Shown here one piece after another: positions 46,901 through 58,477 of a stretch of 64,000 nucleotides of DNA. Numbering within the stretch: position 1 is the first letter of the stretch; the number at the start of each line of letters is the position of its first letter. The notes under the pieces are model-generated. The model was not told where the DNA came from, made no database searches, and was given only the letters and a program-made list of their open reading frames with translations. A program made the translations under genes and the position numbers. Source of the stretch: Heterotrichella gracilis (taxonomy: Eukaryota; Sar; Xanthophyceae; Tribonematales; Xanthonemataceae); contig JAULBX010026829.1 in the NCBI GenBank assembly GCA_032358255.1, positions 1 through 64,000 on the forward strand, written 5' to 3'.

Positions 46901-49900
46901 TACTTGAGAAAAAACTGCAGATGGGATACCATAAACCATGAACCATACCCAATGCACACTGCAGGTGACACCATACCTAAATCTCCAGACCCTGCTTGTT
47001 TCCTAGCTTTACCCCACTACCAGCCGAGCCATCCTGCGAGAACAACCAGGAGCTATTCCCTCCCTTTAGGTTTATCAATTTGTGTGAACATTCCAAATGC
47101 AGCCGCTGGCGGCTCGGGTAGTGCCTGCCTGCCGGGCCGCCCTGCGCCGCGCGGGCCTGACCCACACACCCCTGTACTTCACAGCCAATGACGGCACACT
47201 GGTCGGCGCGGAGGCAGCCATGCAGGTGGGGGCCTGCATTGTGCTGTAGTGTTGATGATTGTACTGTACATGTAATTTTTATACATAAAAGTAGGGCTGA
47301 ACTGCTGAATGTTTCCTCCCCATTGTGCAGGTTCCCATATCCACCTTCCAGAGCGGTCCTGTCAACTCCCTCAGGGGGGCAGCATTCCTCAGCGGCATTG
47401 CAGATGGAATTGTGGTGGACATTGGGGGGTAAGGGGACTCTACGAACTGACGTGGAGTGCTAGTGGCAGTGGGCCTTCAGGCATGCCCTTGACTTCAATA
47501 TTAATACATTCGATCATTTGATGAATATCAGACTGCCACTGCTGGGTTGGGGTCTACCATTGAATCCCATCACAATCATTGCAAGTTGCTTATCAGCGCA
47601 TTTGGGAAGAAAAGAAGGGAACGCCACAAAGCGGGGTTAGGGGTCCCGTTACAAAGCATTGTCATTACTCTCGCTATTCTAATTAATTCCAATAAATATT
47701 GATTACTTTTGATTGAACTCGCAGGACTACCACGGATGTCGGTGTGCTTGTCAAGGGCCTGCCCCGCCCTGCGCCAAGGACCGTGGAGATGGTGGGGGTG
47801 CACACAAATTTCCAAATGCCAGAGATTTTGAGCGTTGGGCTGGGGGGCGGGAGCCATGTGGTTTGGGCCCCTGGGGGGACGTGTGCTGTGGGGCCAACCA
47901 GTGTGGGGCACAAGCTGATGGAGAGGCATGTCTAACAAAGACCCTAAATCCCAATCCCTAAAACCCTGAAACCCTGAGGATCATCCCAAAATCTGAAGCC
48001 TGAAACACAAACCCTACACCCTGCGAAGCCATACGCTCAGCATATTTTCTCAGGAGCTGCCATCTATTTAAACTTGACTGTTTTGTCTAACTGCTGCCGT
48101 CCTGGTATGACTTCTGTGTTGAAATGCCACCAGGATGCACAAGTTGATACCGACTTTAACTTTTGCCCTGGCGAGGTAGCAGACAGGGCAGATCAGCATT
48201 TTAATCATTTACATCTTGTTCTGTTTACCTGTGTAATGTGCTCTGTATACCCATTTTCCTGCATGCTTCCTGCTGAATTTGCAAGCTGCCACACAACAAA
48301 AGGAATTTTTCATTCCGAACAGTTGGAAAAACATGTTTGTGTTGGTTTCAACCCTTCCTTATCCCCACAGGGCAGTGAGTCAGAGGGGCAACACAATAAC
48401 TGCAACAGACGTGGCGGTGGTGCTGGGGGAAATGGAATTCGGGGACCCTAATCTGGCCAGGGCCAAAATCAGCGATGAGCAGGCCGCCACTGCATGGGGT
48501 GTAATTCAGGCGCAGCTGGAGGGGTGTGTTGACCAAATGAAGACGCACGCAGGTGGGGGGCATGCAGGTGGGGGCCACCCACAATATGGGGGAATTGGTG
48601 TGTGGCCCATATCCTATGGTGGCCTCCTTCTTTCTTTCGCCTTTCTTTTGTGCTTCAAGACCCTAAACCCTAAGCCTTCGGGTTGCGAGTGGGCACAACA
48701 GGAATGCAAGGTTGCACAGCACCAACTTGGTAGTAAATCGTGTTGCTGAGCCCAAGCATTCACCCCTGGATGGTGGTCCCCCTTTCAGTTGACATCCCTG
48801 TGATCGTGGTGGGCGGGGGAGTGCCCCTGTGCAGCCGCCACCTGGCAGGGGCATCCAGTGTGGTGGTGCCGGACCATGCTGATGTGGCAAACGCGGTGGG
48901 TGCTGCCATACCACAGGTGGGGGCCTGCAACCTTTCACTCCAAACCGTAACGCTTGCTGCATCGAGATCTCAGTTCAAGCCAAACCGCAAGTGCCTGCTG
49001 GACGTTAAACCCTAAACCCTTAGGTCCCAAACCCCCGATAGTAAACCCTAAACACGTGGCGCAGGTGAGCGGCGTGGTGGATGGTGTGTACCTGGTGGGT
49101 GCAGGGGGGGAGGCCAGGGGTGAAGTGATAGCGCAGGCGCAAGGGGAGGCCCTGCAAAGGGCACTGGCAGCTGGAGCGCAGGAGCACACCTGGCAGGTAG
49201 GCATGTAGGAGTCAGTTTGGGGTTTTGATTATAGGATTTTGGTTGGAATGGGTGAAACAACCAATAATGTACAAGGCATCTGCCATGTTTGACATGACGT
49301 TATATTGTGTACTGAACCACACCGCTGTGAACAAACTTGCCTGGTTAGCGAGGCATGTTTCTGACCTCTGGGTGCCACACCCCGGTGAGTAGGGGTTTTC
49401 ACACCAATAATTGTGCTGATGCCACCTGCAAACGCCGATGATGCAGTGATGTGATGCTCCCAGGTGGTTTTCCTGGAGGAGGTACCACTTGCTTACCTGC
49501 CAGGTGGCGCAACCAGGGTGCAAGTGAGGGTGGTGGGGGATCTTGACCTGGGGGCGCTGGCGCTGACATCATCCCATGGGGGTGCTGAGGTGGCGCTGGC
49601 ATCATCCCATGGGGGTGCTGAGGTGGTGGTGGCGTCACCGCGTGGCTATGCTGAGGTGGCGCCGATGTCATCACATGCGGGGGTGGAATCATGGGAGCCA
49701 AAGGTAGGGGATTGAGCAGTGATGAGCACGCAAGCCCACCAGTCTACCTCAGCCACCTCCATCCCACCTCTTCCAATGCCTGCTGCACCAGACTCCGTAG
49801 CAACAGGTCAGCTGTGCGGTGAATGACACCCTAAGCTCTACATTCAAATGGGCTAGCTGCCCTGAAGTGTAACCCAAACTGCATTCCCCTCATAACCATG

Positions 49901-52900
49901 CAGTCACAGAGTTGCTTAAAATCCGCCAGGCTAACATCCTACAGGGCTACTGGCGGCTTTTTAGCAGCTCAATGACTGCCTGGTCATGAGAGGCATGCAA
50001 GTTGGGCCCAGGTTGGCTTCCGAGCAGTCAGCTCCAGCCAGGGCCCATTGCTAGGTAGCGCAAATTTGACTTTTAATTTGAGCTGTAAAGCTCCTGAAAA
50101 GTCTGTTCAATGTGGCTGCACTAGCCTGTTGACAGTGGCTGGAAGCCTGCAAAAAGGTGTCTGGAAGTGTGTGGGCGGTATGTGGAAGTGCCCAGTTTGG
50201 GGATTGGACTGGGGCATGGGTTGACTTTGTGGTGCCAAAGAGGCTTGTGGTTCAGAGGGTGGGCTTCGCCACGTGCCTGCTTGGGGTCACACACCCACCC
50301 CATGCCTCTGACACCAGACCCAAGACTGGGCACTTCCACACACTACTGACAGACTAGTACACCCAGACACTGGCGGTAGCAGGGATAAATCCTCAAACTT
50401 GGTCAATGAGGAGGCGGCAGTGGTGGTGGTGGAGTGGGGGCATTGGGTGTTGATTGCTTGCACAGCCCAGGGGCCTCAATCATGACTGATTGCCTGCATG
50501 ACCGCTTAATTGGAATTCCCATTAACGCACTTGTTCAACCCTTCATGGGACTTCTTCAGCATTCCTCCCTAGAGGTGTCACACTGTCACACTTTGTTGGA
50601 ACAATACTCTCTTGAAAGGCCTTGTACATACCCTCAATTTCAATCTTGCTGCCAACCCACTGTTATGTACCGCGGGTGTACCGCCTTTTCGCCATCGATT
50701 TTTCCTTCTCTCCCTGCTTCCCAGTTGGACGCCAGTGGCGCCTGGGTGGTGAGCCGCAGGGACGCCGCCGCAATTACCCTAGGGTGTGGGGTGCTGGGCA
50801 GCGGCGGGGGGGGCAGCGGCCACCGTGCGCACCTCAAACTGCTGCAGGAGTTTGACAGGTGAGGGGGTGGGTGGGTGGTTTAGACTGCCAGTGTGTAGTA
50901 GCGGTGCATGGCGCACTATGGTCACAATTGCTGGGAACGGCATCCATTATTGAGTCGGCATGAAATAACTCCAATGCCTGGATGTTAGATCCACCCCTGT
51001 CAGTGCCTTGTGCAATCGAAGGTATGCTAACATCTTGTTTCATTAGGACAGTGTTTAATGGGATCACCACCTCATGTGCATTGCAGGGGGGGCGTAGCAC
51101 GTGTGGTCTCTGTGGGGATGCTCCCCCCCGACTGCATAGCTGTGGAGGCTTCCTTCATGGGTGCACCCACAGTGGGGATTGAGAAGCTGGACAGCAACCA
51201 GGCAGAGACAGCCATGCGGGTGGGTGCAGGGGTTTTCTAGGGTTTTGGTATTTGGTAGTCGGTGGGGATTGAGAAGCTGGACAGCAACCAGGCGGAAACA
51301 GCCATGGTTTTTCTGGGTGTTTGGATATTTTAATATAATTTTCTATGGGGATTGAGAAGCTGGACGGCAACCAAGCCGAGACAGCCATGAGGGTGGGTGT
51401 AGGGATTTCTTGCGGGTTTGGGTTTATAGAGTACATCACATGTGGGTGCATCCGCTAGGCCTCAGGCTTCCTTCATGGGCTCACCTTTGGTGGAGGTCAA
51501 GAAGCTGGATAGGAACCAGGCCGAAACAGCCATGCTGGTTGGTGTAGGATGGCATTGCACTGTGATTTGCAAACTGGGCGTTGCAACCAAATCAACAAAA
51601 AGAGCGCCAATCAGCCGCCCCATTGCTGAGTCCATGCACTGGCTTTGCAGCTGAGCACTACTTCAATACTTCTTTCTTATTTATTAGTTGAAAGTAATAT
51701 TGTCGATTAATGATGTTTCCTTTGCAGGAGGTAGCCGCCACGGCCCCTGGGCGCACCCTAGGCGGTATTTTTGCGGGGGAGATTGGCGGTGGCAACGGGG
51801 TTGAGCCCCTAGTGATTGGGTGCAGGGCGGGGCTGGCGGTGGTGGATGTGGACCTCATGGGGAGGGCGTTCCCTGAGCTGCAGGTAGGGTTTGTGCTAGG
51901 GTTTGCATAGGGTTTGATGGGATAGTGTAGGGGTTGTGTAGGGTTTGTGGATGTGGACCTCATGGGCAGGGCGTTCCCCGAGCTGCAGGTAGGGTTTGTG
52001 CTAAGGGTTTGGTGTGCAGACGTTGCCCAACTGACTTAGGCATATCAACATGATCCTGCTCTGTAGCTAGGATGCACAGGGTTTGGCAGGCTGGCAATGT
52101 CAAGATCTGATCTGACCCAGCGTCTGGGTATGCTCTCCCCCCAAGCCTCAAAATAAAAAAAACCCTTGAACATATGTCTGCCGCACACCCTAGACCCTAA
52201 CCTCGCCCCTCCCCCCACCCCCAGATGACCACTGCTAGCATCTATGGCCTGCCCCCTGCCCCCGCTGCCCTAGCAGACGAGAAGGGGAACGTATTACTGG
52301 TGCCTCAAGCGGTGTCCGGGGAGTGGGAGGAGCGCATGCTGCGCCCCGCATGCACCGCCATGGGCTGCAGCGCAGGCTTTGCATCCCCACCGCTCACCCC
52401 CGGGGACCTGGAAAAGGTGAATATATTTTTGGATGGCGTGCAATTTTTAAAAGCAGCAGGTGTTTTGTCTTGTGCATGTGCATGGGCCCAGGCGGTGTCA
52501 GGGGTCTGGATGGAGCGCATGCTGCGCCCCGCATGCGCCGCCATAGGATGCAGTGCGGGCTTTGCATCCCCACCGCTCACCCCTGGGGACCTGGAAAAGG
52601 CAATTACCCCACCTGTGCAAAGAACCTCATGCTTGGTCTTTCCATGTTCTTTCATTTTTCTGTACTTTCCACCCCTGGACCCTTCTCCCTCTTTTTTTCC
52701 CCCCTCGTTTCTGTCCCTGCAGGTTGGGATCCCTGGCACCCTCAGCCTGGCCTGGCACCTGGGCAGGGCCATACTTGAGGCCCAGAGCTGCAAGGGGGAT
52801 GCGGTAGAGGCGTGCGCGAGGGTGGGAGGGGGCAAGCTGCTGTTTGTAGGTGCGCTGTGGCGTGCTTGCATATGTGCACGGTGTTGTAATTGATATTTGG

Positions 52901-54196
52901 AAATGTACCCCAAAGGGTGAGTGGATGTCAGGTAGGGTTGGAGGTGGAGGGGAGGCGCAGATTGGGGTTTAGGGTTTCACCCCCACTGCGCATTAGAGGC
53001 ATGTGCAGGGTTCATGTGTCTGTGCTACTTGTCTTTATGTATACCGATCATCCACTTGCAAGGGTTGCAGTGTGCTGTCTGCCAGCATCATTGCCTTGCA
53101 CCCACCCACCTACTGTGCTTGATGTCCAGAGCTCCTCACTCCCCTTCCCTCCCCACCCCTTCCTCAGGGGGACTACGTGTATACATTGCAACTTATAACA
53201 TAATGTAAATATAAATCCTTAGTTGTAGTATCGTCCGTTTGTCGCCCTCCCCTTCGCTTCCCTCCTCTCCCCCACAATGCCCCAGGCAAGCTCACAGACC
53301 TGCACCAAACCACATCTGAGGGTTTTGCGCGCGGCTACGCCCTGCTCCAGGGATCCCCTCCCCACACCACCCCCAGGGATCCTCACCATCCTGACAGTCC
53401 GCGCATGTCCCCCCCCGGGGAATCACACCATCCCGGCAGCGCAATTCATGGCGGCGGGGGATCCCAGCTGGCTCAGCTGCGGGTTGTGTTCCAGAATGAG
53501 AACCTGGTTGCCTACCTGGATGGCGAGGTGGTGGCCAGTGTGCCTGACCTCATCGTGCTGCTGGAGGCTGAAAGTAGGTGGTGCGAGGCATGCATGGTGG
53601 GACACAAGTAACTGGAATTATAACATGAACATAACATGTATTTCACGCAGCCTCCCCTTGAACCTCGCATTATTTTGCACATTCCAAAGGAAAGGAATGG
53701 AGAGGCCGTGATGTGCATGCCCATCCTGTTCGCTACCATCATCCATACTAGCCTGCCATGGTTGTTTCAGCTACTGAGGACTCGTCTACTTAGCCAATTA
53801 CATCTTTTATATACGTAGTGTTTGGAAAAGTAAAAGCAAATGTTTATTTGTTCCAGGTGGCCTCCCCGGTTCTACCGAGGAGCTGCGTTATGGGCTGAGG
53901 CTGGCGGCGTTTGATTCCACTTCTCTTTTCACATTAATTATCGCTCTTCTTATCATTTTGGAAATGATAGTCAGGCTAGAATTATTTTGTATTTTCTTTC
54001 AGGTGGCCTGCCCGTTTCTACCGAGGAGCTGCGCTATGGGCTGAGGCTGGCGGCCCTGGCCCTACCGGCACACCCCCTGCTGCGCACCCCCCGTGCCCTG
54101 GAGGTGGTTGGCCCCCAGGCGTTTGGGTACCCAGGGGTGGAGTATGTGGCGGTGGGGGAGTACCCCCGTGTGGCTGGCATTCCGCGCCAGGCATAG
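43978..54196 (+). CDS. Hydantoinase/oxoprolinase-DUF917 fusion protein
   Basis: ATP-dependent hydantoinase A/5-oxoprolinase-type domain followed by DUF917 (S-methyl-thiohydantoin desulfurase-like); 987 aa, soluble, probably acting on a cyclic amide. Twenty exons: 43978-44014, 44266-44391, 44733-44921, 45632-45771, 45972-46017, 46666-46763, 47103-47225, 47331-47428, 47725-47925, 48371-48552, 48789-48916, 49065-49196, 49464-49703, 50725-50858, 51087-51219, 51728-51883, 52225-52416, 52723-52849, 53286-53573, 54003-54196. Nucleotide-binding motifs IGVDVGGTNTDAVLL (~7-21) and IVVDIGGTTTDVG (~279-291); SHRIGQLGLLERE; VPISTFQSGPVNS. DUF917 from ~581: LGCGVLGSGGGG, VEASFMGAP, VVFQNENLVAYLDGE, STEELRYGLRLA, VVGPQAFGYPGVEYV. 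Fusion phase is intact at exon 13/14. Intron 9 uses a GC donor. A contig gap lies in intron 5, but phase is preserved across it. Confidence 0.9.
45078..45412 (+). repeat. Three echoes of hydantoinase exon 3 end
   Basis: Lies in intron 3. Copy one (45078-45130) repeats GCAGAGCTGAGGGCGCTGGT, CGCCACTACCT and CCTGGTGGGT; shorter ones near 45216-45245 (CCACTACCAGCTGCCTGGTGAGT) and 45388-45412 (CTTCCTGCTGCCTGGTGAGC) keep the donor edge. Confidence 0.75.
46078..46112 (+). repeat. Echo of hydantoinase exon 5 end
   Basis: GCAGGACAAGCTGCAGCGCATGGG resembles 45998-46018 (GGACGAGCTGCAGCGCTTGGG). It follows GGGTTTAGGGTTTGTGCACTGTAGGGTTTAGGG. Confidence 0.6.
46135..46144. other. Assembly gap (10 N)
   Basis: Ten N bases inside intron 5, followed at once by a run of about 19 G, so the gap size is probably unknown. 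Confidence 0.95.
46172..46269. repeat. Perfect 38-bp inverted repeat
   Basis: Arms 46172-46209 and 46232-46269 are exact reverse complements, with a 22-bp spacer. Lies 27 bp right of the gap. It could be a genuine hairpin or an assembly fold-back next to the gap. Confidence 0.85.
51259..51545 (+). repeat. Three echoes of hydantoinase exon 15 end
   Basis: Lies in intron 15. Copies at 51263-51307, 51346-51395 and 51466-51545 repeat GGGGATTGAGAAGCTGGACA and GCAACCAGGCNGARACAGCCATG. The last copy extends further upstream (GCTTCCTTCATGGGCTCACC). Copies two and three keep a GT donor; the first has lost it. Confidence 0.9.
51944..51992 (+). repeat. Echo of hydantoinase exon 16 end
   Basis: Lies in intron 16. 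GTGGATGTGGACCTCATGGGCAGG and GCGTTCCCCGAGCTGCAGGTAGGG repeat 51842-51889 with the donor; only a few bases differ. Confidence 0.93.
52489..52600 (+). repeat. In-frame echo of hydantoinase exon 17
   Basis: Lies in intron 17. I count 11 mismatches in 108 bases against 52309-52416. The copy is open and lies in the same frame as exon 17, with an AG acceptor before it; its donor GTGAAT has become GCAATT. Family proteins need only one copy. Confidence 0.93.
53855..53912 (+). repeat. Echo of hydantoinase exon 20 start
   Basis: Lies in intron 19. CAGGTGGCCTCCCCGGTTCTACC and GAGGAGCTGCGTTATGGGCT repeat 54000-54050, including the acceptor. The copy would shift frame, so 54003 is the true exon. Confidence 0.92.
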
Positions 54197-55188
54197 AGGG
54201 GCCAAAATTGGTGTGGGGGCCAAGGTGACGAGCGAGATGCAAACCATTTACAAGGGGCTGAGTGCGTGGTGTGAAGGAAAGGGGAGGTCCCCGCCCCGAG
54301 GGAGAGCTGTGTGGAGGTAGTGGGGGCGATGCTAAATATAGATGATCCACTTTGGGCTGGGCATTTACATGTGGTAGGTGGCCAGCTGAAACGGACAGCG
54401 GCTTGCAAACTCTGACCCAGCTGTTGCAGCCCGGATTGGAACAGTTACAGTTACCCCAGGGGGGCGAAGCATGGCTTAACCCTTCAGGATTTTTCATTTT
54501 TTAAAGGTTCTGAGGTCACCATTGCATTGCCCACAATGATTGCGGCATTCATCCAATGACATGGCATCAGCCAGTGCCCATAAGAAAGAGGTGCAGGTGA
54601 AGGTGGCTGACTAGAACCAGGCTGTGGTGCAGTCTTGGATCAAAGCCCTGTATACTTCATGATCAAGCCTTTTTCATCAAGCATTACAGTGTTGATCACA
54701 TGTGATCACACATGATATGATCATGCATGTTCATAGCCAGCACATGATGATTGGCAATGCACATGTTGATTGCTCTTTTGATTCTTGGTTTCAGACCACA
54801 ATACAATTGCATGTTCTCAAGAGCACTACGCTCATGACTGATCGATCTCAGAATATTCTCGACGCTTGCAAGCTCTCAAAACCAGCTGGCCACTGGCATG
54901 TTCCTGCGTCCTGGAACACCACGGGCGGTCGACTGCATTAGGTGCTTAGCCTAAAGTGGCTGTCATGACCACTATAAAGCTGCAGCTCGTGGAAAGGTGT
55001 ATCACAATCCGTGCAGCAAACCCACCGCTTCAAACAGCGTCGCTCAACCCTCGCCACCTGTGTCATACGGTGAATACCAAGATACCTGCGTGCCTCTCAG
55101 ACTGCGTACTTTATACCCACGGCTGACATCAAGTTTCGGTCTCGCATCATTCACATCGTAGGCGAGAAACCTGTTTTCAACCCGCAGC
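54197..55188. other. Spacer, hydantoinase gene to LysM gene
   Basis: No gene seen. Region 54690-54740 is rich in TGATCACATGTGATCA-type palindromes, which might be regulatory; this is only a guess. Confidence 0.4.
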
Positions 55189-57143
55189 ATGGCTTCGTAC
55201 ACCAGGCCCAGCGCACTGCTGCTGGCTGCACTGGTTAGTCTGGCAGGCGGCTGCATGCTGGGAGTTGCCTGCCACGGCAAAGGTACGCACGCACTCGACC
55301 GAAACCCAACTTGCAATAGCTTACTAAAGGGCTCAGCTGAAGTCATGCTCAGTGGTGACACCAAGTTGGAGCATTCATTGCTCTGCAAGGCCAGGCTCTA
55401 GAGGCCTGCTATCCTGTTCACACGAGCGACGCCTGAACTGTTTCACCAAGTCTTCTGCTGGACTGTCTAGCCGCTGGGCAGGCTGAGAACTTGCATGGTG
55501 GTAGTCACCGCCAGCCAGGCACCACCGCACGACCGTTCCAAAGTTCTTGTCTAGGTGTAGCTGTGCCGCACAGCTAGGGGTTGCAACCCATGGCCATGGA
55601 CCACACATACGGCGCCACAACAATTAGATACCAATAGGCTGCTAGCCGTATTGTTCACGATTTCCTCACATTGTCAATGTCATTAAATCAGTGGCACTGC
55701 CACGGCGTTGCATTTCCTGACATCTCGTGCACTGGAGGTGGATGCCTCTCAGGCTGGTGAATCACAGATCTCGAATGGTTGATCCATGGATCAGTCACTT
55801 TTAGTAAAATATTGCCATCCTGAAGCATGTGATATGCATATATATTTCTTTTGCAGCTTGTAGCTGAACTCCAACAGGTGCCACCTGTGAACAGAGGCAA
55901 GCTGCATGTGTACTTATTTACACACGTTCCTGGACCAGCGATCCAGATTTAGTAGTCTGTCCTACAAGCCTTGCGCCACCCAGTCCTGCACTGGCACTGC
56001 TTATGAATATTTTATAAATCATTCACAGTATACCACCTCTGCATTGGTGGTGACAACGCAGCTAAATCACGTAACGCGCCAGGTCCCCCCATGTGGCTCT
56101 GGGCCTCCCTGCAGCGCGTCGCCCTATTGTCCTATCAAACATACCACCCTAGGGCACTAGCTGCATGTGTAATACCCTGTGCATAATATGTCGACACACA
56201 GCTCAAAGTTGACCCCCCATGTGCCCAGGGCCTGCAGCAGGCACGGGCCAGGAGGGTTCCATGCGCCGCGCACCGCTCCAGGACTCCTGCCCCTACACCA
56301 TCAGGGCTGGCGACTTGGCAGACATCTGCACCATGGCAGCACAGCAGGCGGTCCCCATAGCCGTCTCGCTGCAGCAGTACTGTGGGGCTGCGTCGGTGTT
56401 TGACTACCTCCTCGTCGGCCAGGACGTCAACCTCCCCTGCACCATTACCAAGGCCTTGAGGGACAAGCTCGGAGGTAACACCGCATGCCGTACGACACTG
56501 TGCCACACACAACCAGGTTCTGGGCACAGTGGCGTGGTAGGAAGTTCCTTACCTAACATGCCTGCGCAAGGACAGGCTGCATATATAGCTACTAATTTTT
56601 GGTCCCAGTGATTGAGTTGGGGTGCAATTTCGAGCGGTTTTTGGTGCCCACACATTGGTTCACAACTGCTGATTGCAATGATTGCCAGCCATGTTGTCAT
56701 GCCGTGTGCATCCATTATATCTTAAGTGCATGCTGCATGTCCCCATGCCGTGGCATGCATCCGCCCCTACAATCCCAAGACGATGTTGGTGTCCCTGGCC
56801 TCGTTGCTCACCTTTTAAATGAGAAACTCATCAAAGCCAGATTTCAAAGTACTATCATATTGAATAGTTTAAATGTGTGTCCACAGGAGTCACAAGTGGA
56901 GAGGAGGGCAAGCGCCGCAGGCTGTTGATGGAATGCCCATACACCATACGCGCAGGCGACCTCGCAGTAGTATGCTACCTGGCAGCATCTTCTCTCGATA
57001 TAGGCTCCCTGCAGCAGTACTGTGGGGCCGCCTCAGCATTTGAGGGCCTCCTGGTTGGCCAGACCTTCAACATTCCTTGCGCCACTGTGGGAGCAATCAG
57101 GCATGCCGCAAATGCAGGGGAGGGGAGGCGCCGCATGCTGTAG
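55189..57143 (+). CDS. Secreted protein with two LysM-like domains
   Basis: Exons 55189-55282, 56229-56474, 56887-57143; 198 aa, phases agree. The N-terminus (MASYTRPSALLLAALVSLAG) is a typical signal peptide, probably cut before the Cys/Gly stretch. Two related ~50-aa modules follow, at about 52-102 and 130-178, each starting CPYTIRAGDLA, with SLQQYCGAAS in the middle and VGQ..N.PC at the end. YTIRAGDTL...QYN...LLVGQ.I.VPC is the LysM pattern, which binds N-acetylglucosamine polymers (chitin, peptidoglycan). Each module has four Cys, probably two disulfides. Each module has its own exon, so exon duplication is likely. Role could be cell-wall or bacterial-glycan binding; ligand not shown. Confidence 0.8.
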
Positions 57144-58477
57144 TCCATTAACTGACGCTTGGTCAAGTGAATGCCGCACATTTCAAACGTCAAATGCAGC
57201 AATTTTTAAACAATGCCCTTGAGATGACTGGCTGCCTAATGTGCCATCAGCAGCGCACCAAGAACAAATTGGCCAATTGGCCACTTCAACAGTAGCTGCA
57301 TTGGGTGCAGTGGCCAGCAGTCAGTAATTTTGTGTGCACATGTCCACAGCATTACAGTCTTCAGAGGGGTTTGGGGTTAAGGGCGAGGCTATCAAAACCC
57401 AGAATGGGCAAAGTGGCCAGCATCAGCACTGCATGTTCAGTGTTTACAGTTTTGCAAATCCTTTCTGGTGTATAATATAAATTAATACAATAAACGCATG
57501 CATGCCAGTAAGTACTTTGACATTGTGGGTACCAACTGTCAGCGAAATAAGTTATAATTCATTTAAGAGTCCATACAGCCTGCGTGTGTACCAGCGTTGG
57601 ACAATGCGTGTACATATCACTTACCTGCTTATGGACTTGTGGTTTTTTGTTTGGTTGTTTTCCAATGCACCACTGCTGGTGCATTCAGTGACGTGAGTTG
57701 ATAAGCAATATGTGTAAGAATACATGTCAAATACATCCGTGCATGTAACAAATCCCACTTGAGTGCCTGCTGTTAACAGCTCTGACGGGGGGCACAGCCA
57801 TGGGAGTTGAGCAACTGCAGACTCTGTTCGGCTCAGTCATGGGAGTTGAGCAACTGCAGAAGTTCGGCTCAGTCATGTAGCTCAAGGGTGCTTCGATCAT
57901 GATTCTATGCTTGACATGCCATGATGCACTGCGCATGGACCGGACATCAGCCTTGACCCTCGACTGTGGTGTTTGTGCCTTGTGTTATGCAAACGCTCAG
58001 GTCCCCGAGGTACTACGGCTGAATGTATTCCTTTTCAAACATGGGATTACAGGGAGTGGGGTGAGCACATGCCAACAGCATGTCACATGTTAGTAACTTG
58101 CCAAGGGCGCTGGGGTGCAACTGCGACTCAGCGTTTATAAAACCTAAACCCTACAGGGTTATCCAAGCTTGCATCCTGCCACAGCGCAATCTTTCTTAGG
58201 TGGCACCGGCAGGCCATGCATGGTAAGGGCCATACAATTACGCAACCAATATCAGAACCAATGTGGCATCCATATAGTTAGTTAGTTACATGCATTCCAG
58301 CAATACAGCCAAGTTAGCAGTCAGTCTTGCACATGCGGCGCCACGCAGCTCTTTCCTGGCATCCATATGAATCATATATATCACGTCAACCCAGGGCGGG
58401 GGTGGCCCGGGTGGCAACAAAAGATGCCCCCATGAATGAACATGCCTTCAAAACCCCCTCCTAGGGTTTCTGCTTCC
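57144..58477. other. Spacer between convergent 3' ends
   Basis: Between the LysM gene (+) and the AAAP transporter (-). No gene. A short tandem duplication lies at about 57798-57880. Confidence 0.45.
57798..57880. repeat. Tandem duplication, ~45-bp unit
   Basis: CATGGGAGTTGAGCAACTGCAGA...TTCGGCTCAGT occurs twice in a row. Confidence 0.85.

Noticed and set aside
51259-51545. CRISPR array
   Set aside because: Spacers and repeats are decayed exon copies in a eukaryotic intron; no regular spacing or cas genes.
52225-52893. Single long exon running through both copies of exon 17
   Set aside because: Would insert a duplicated segment and unrelated intronic residues into DUF917; the GTGAAT donor at 52417 and the acceptor before 52723 restore the family alignment.
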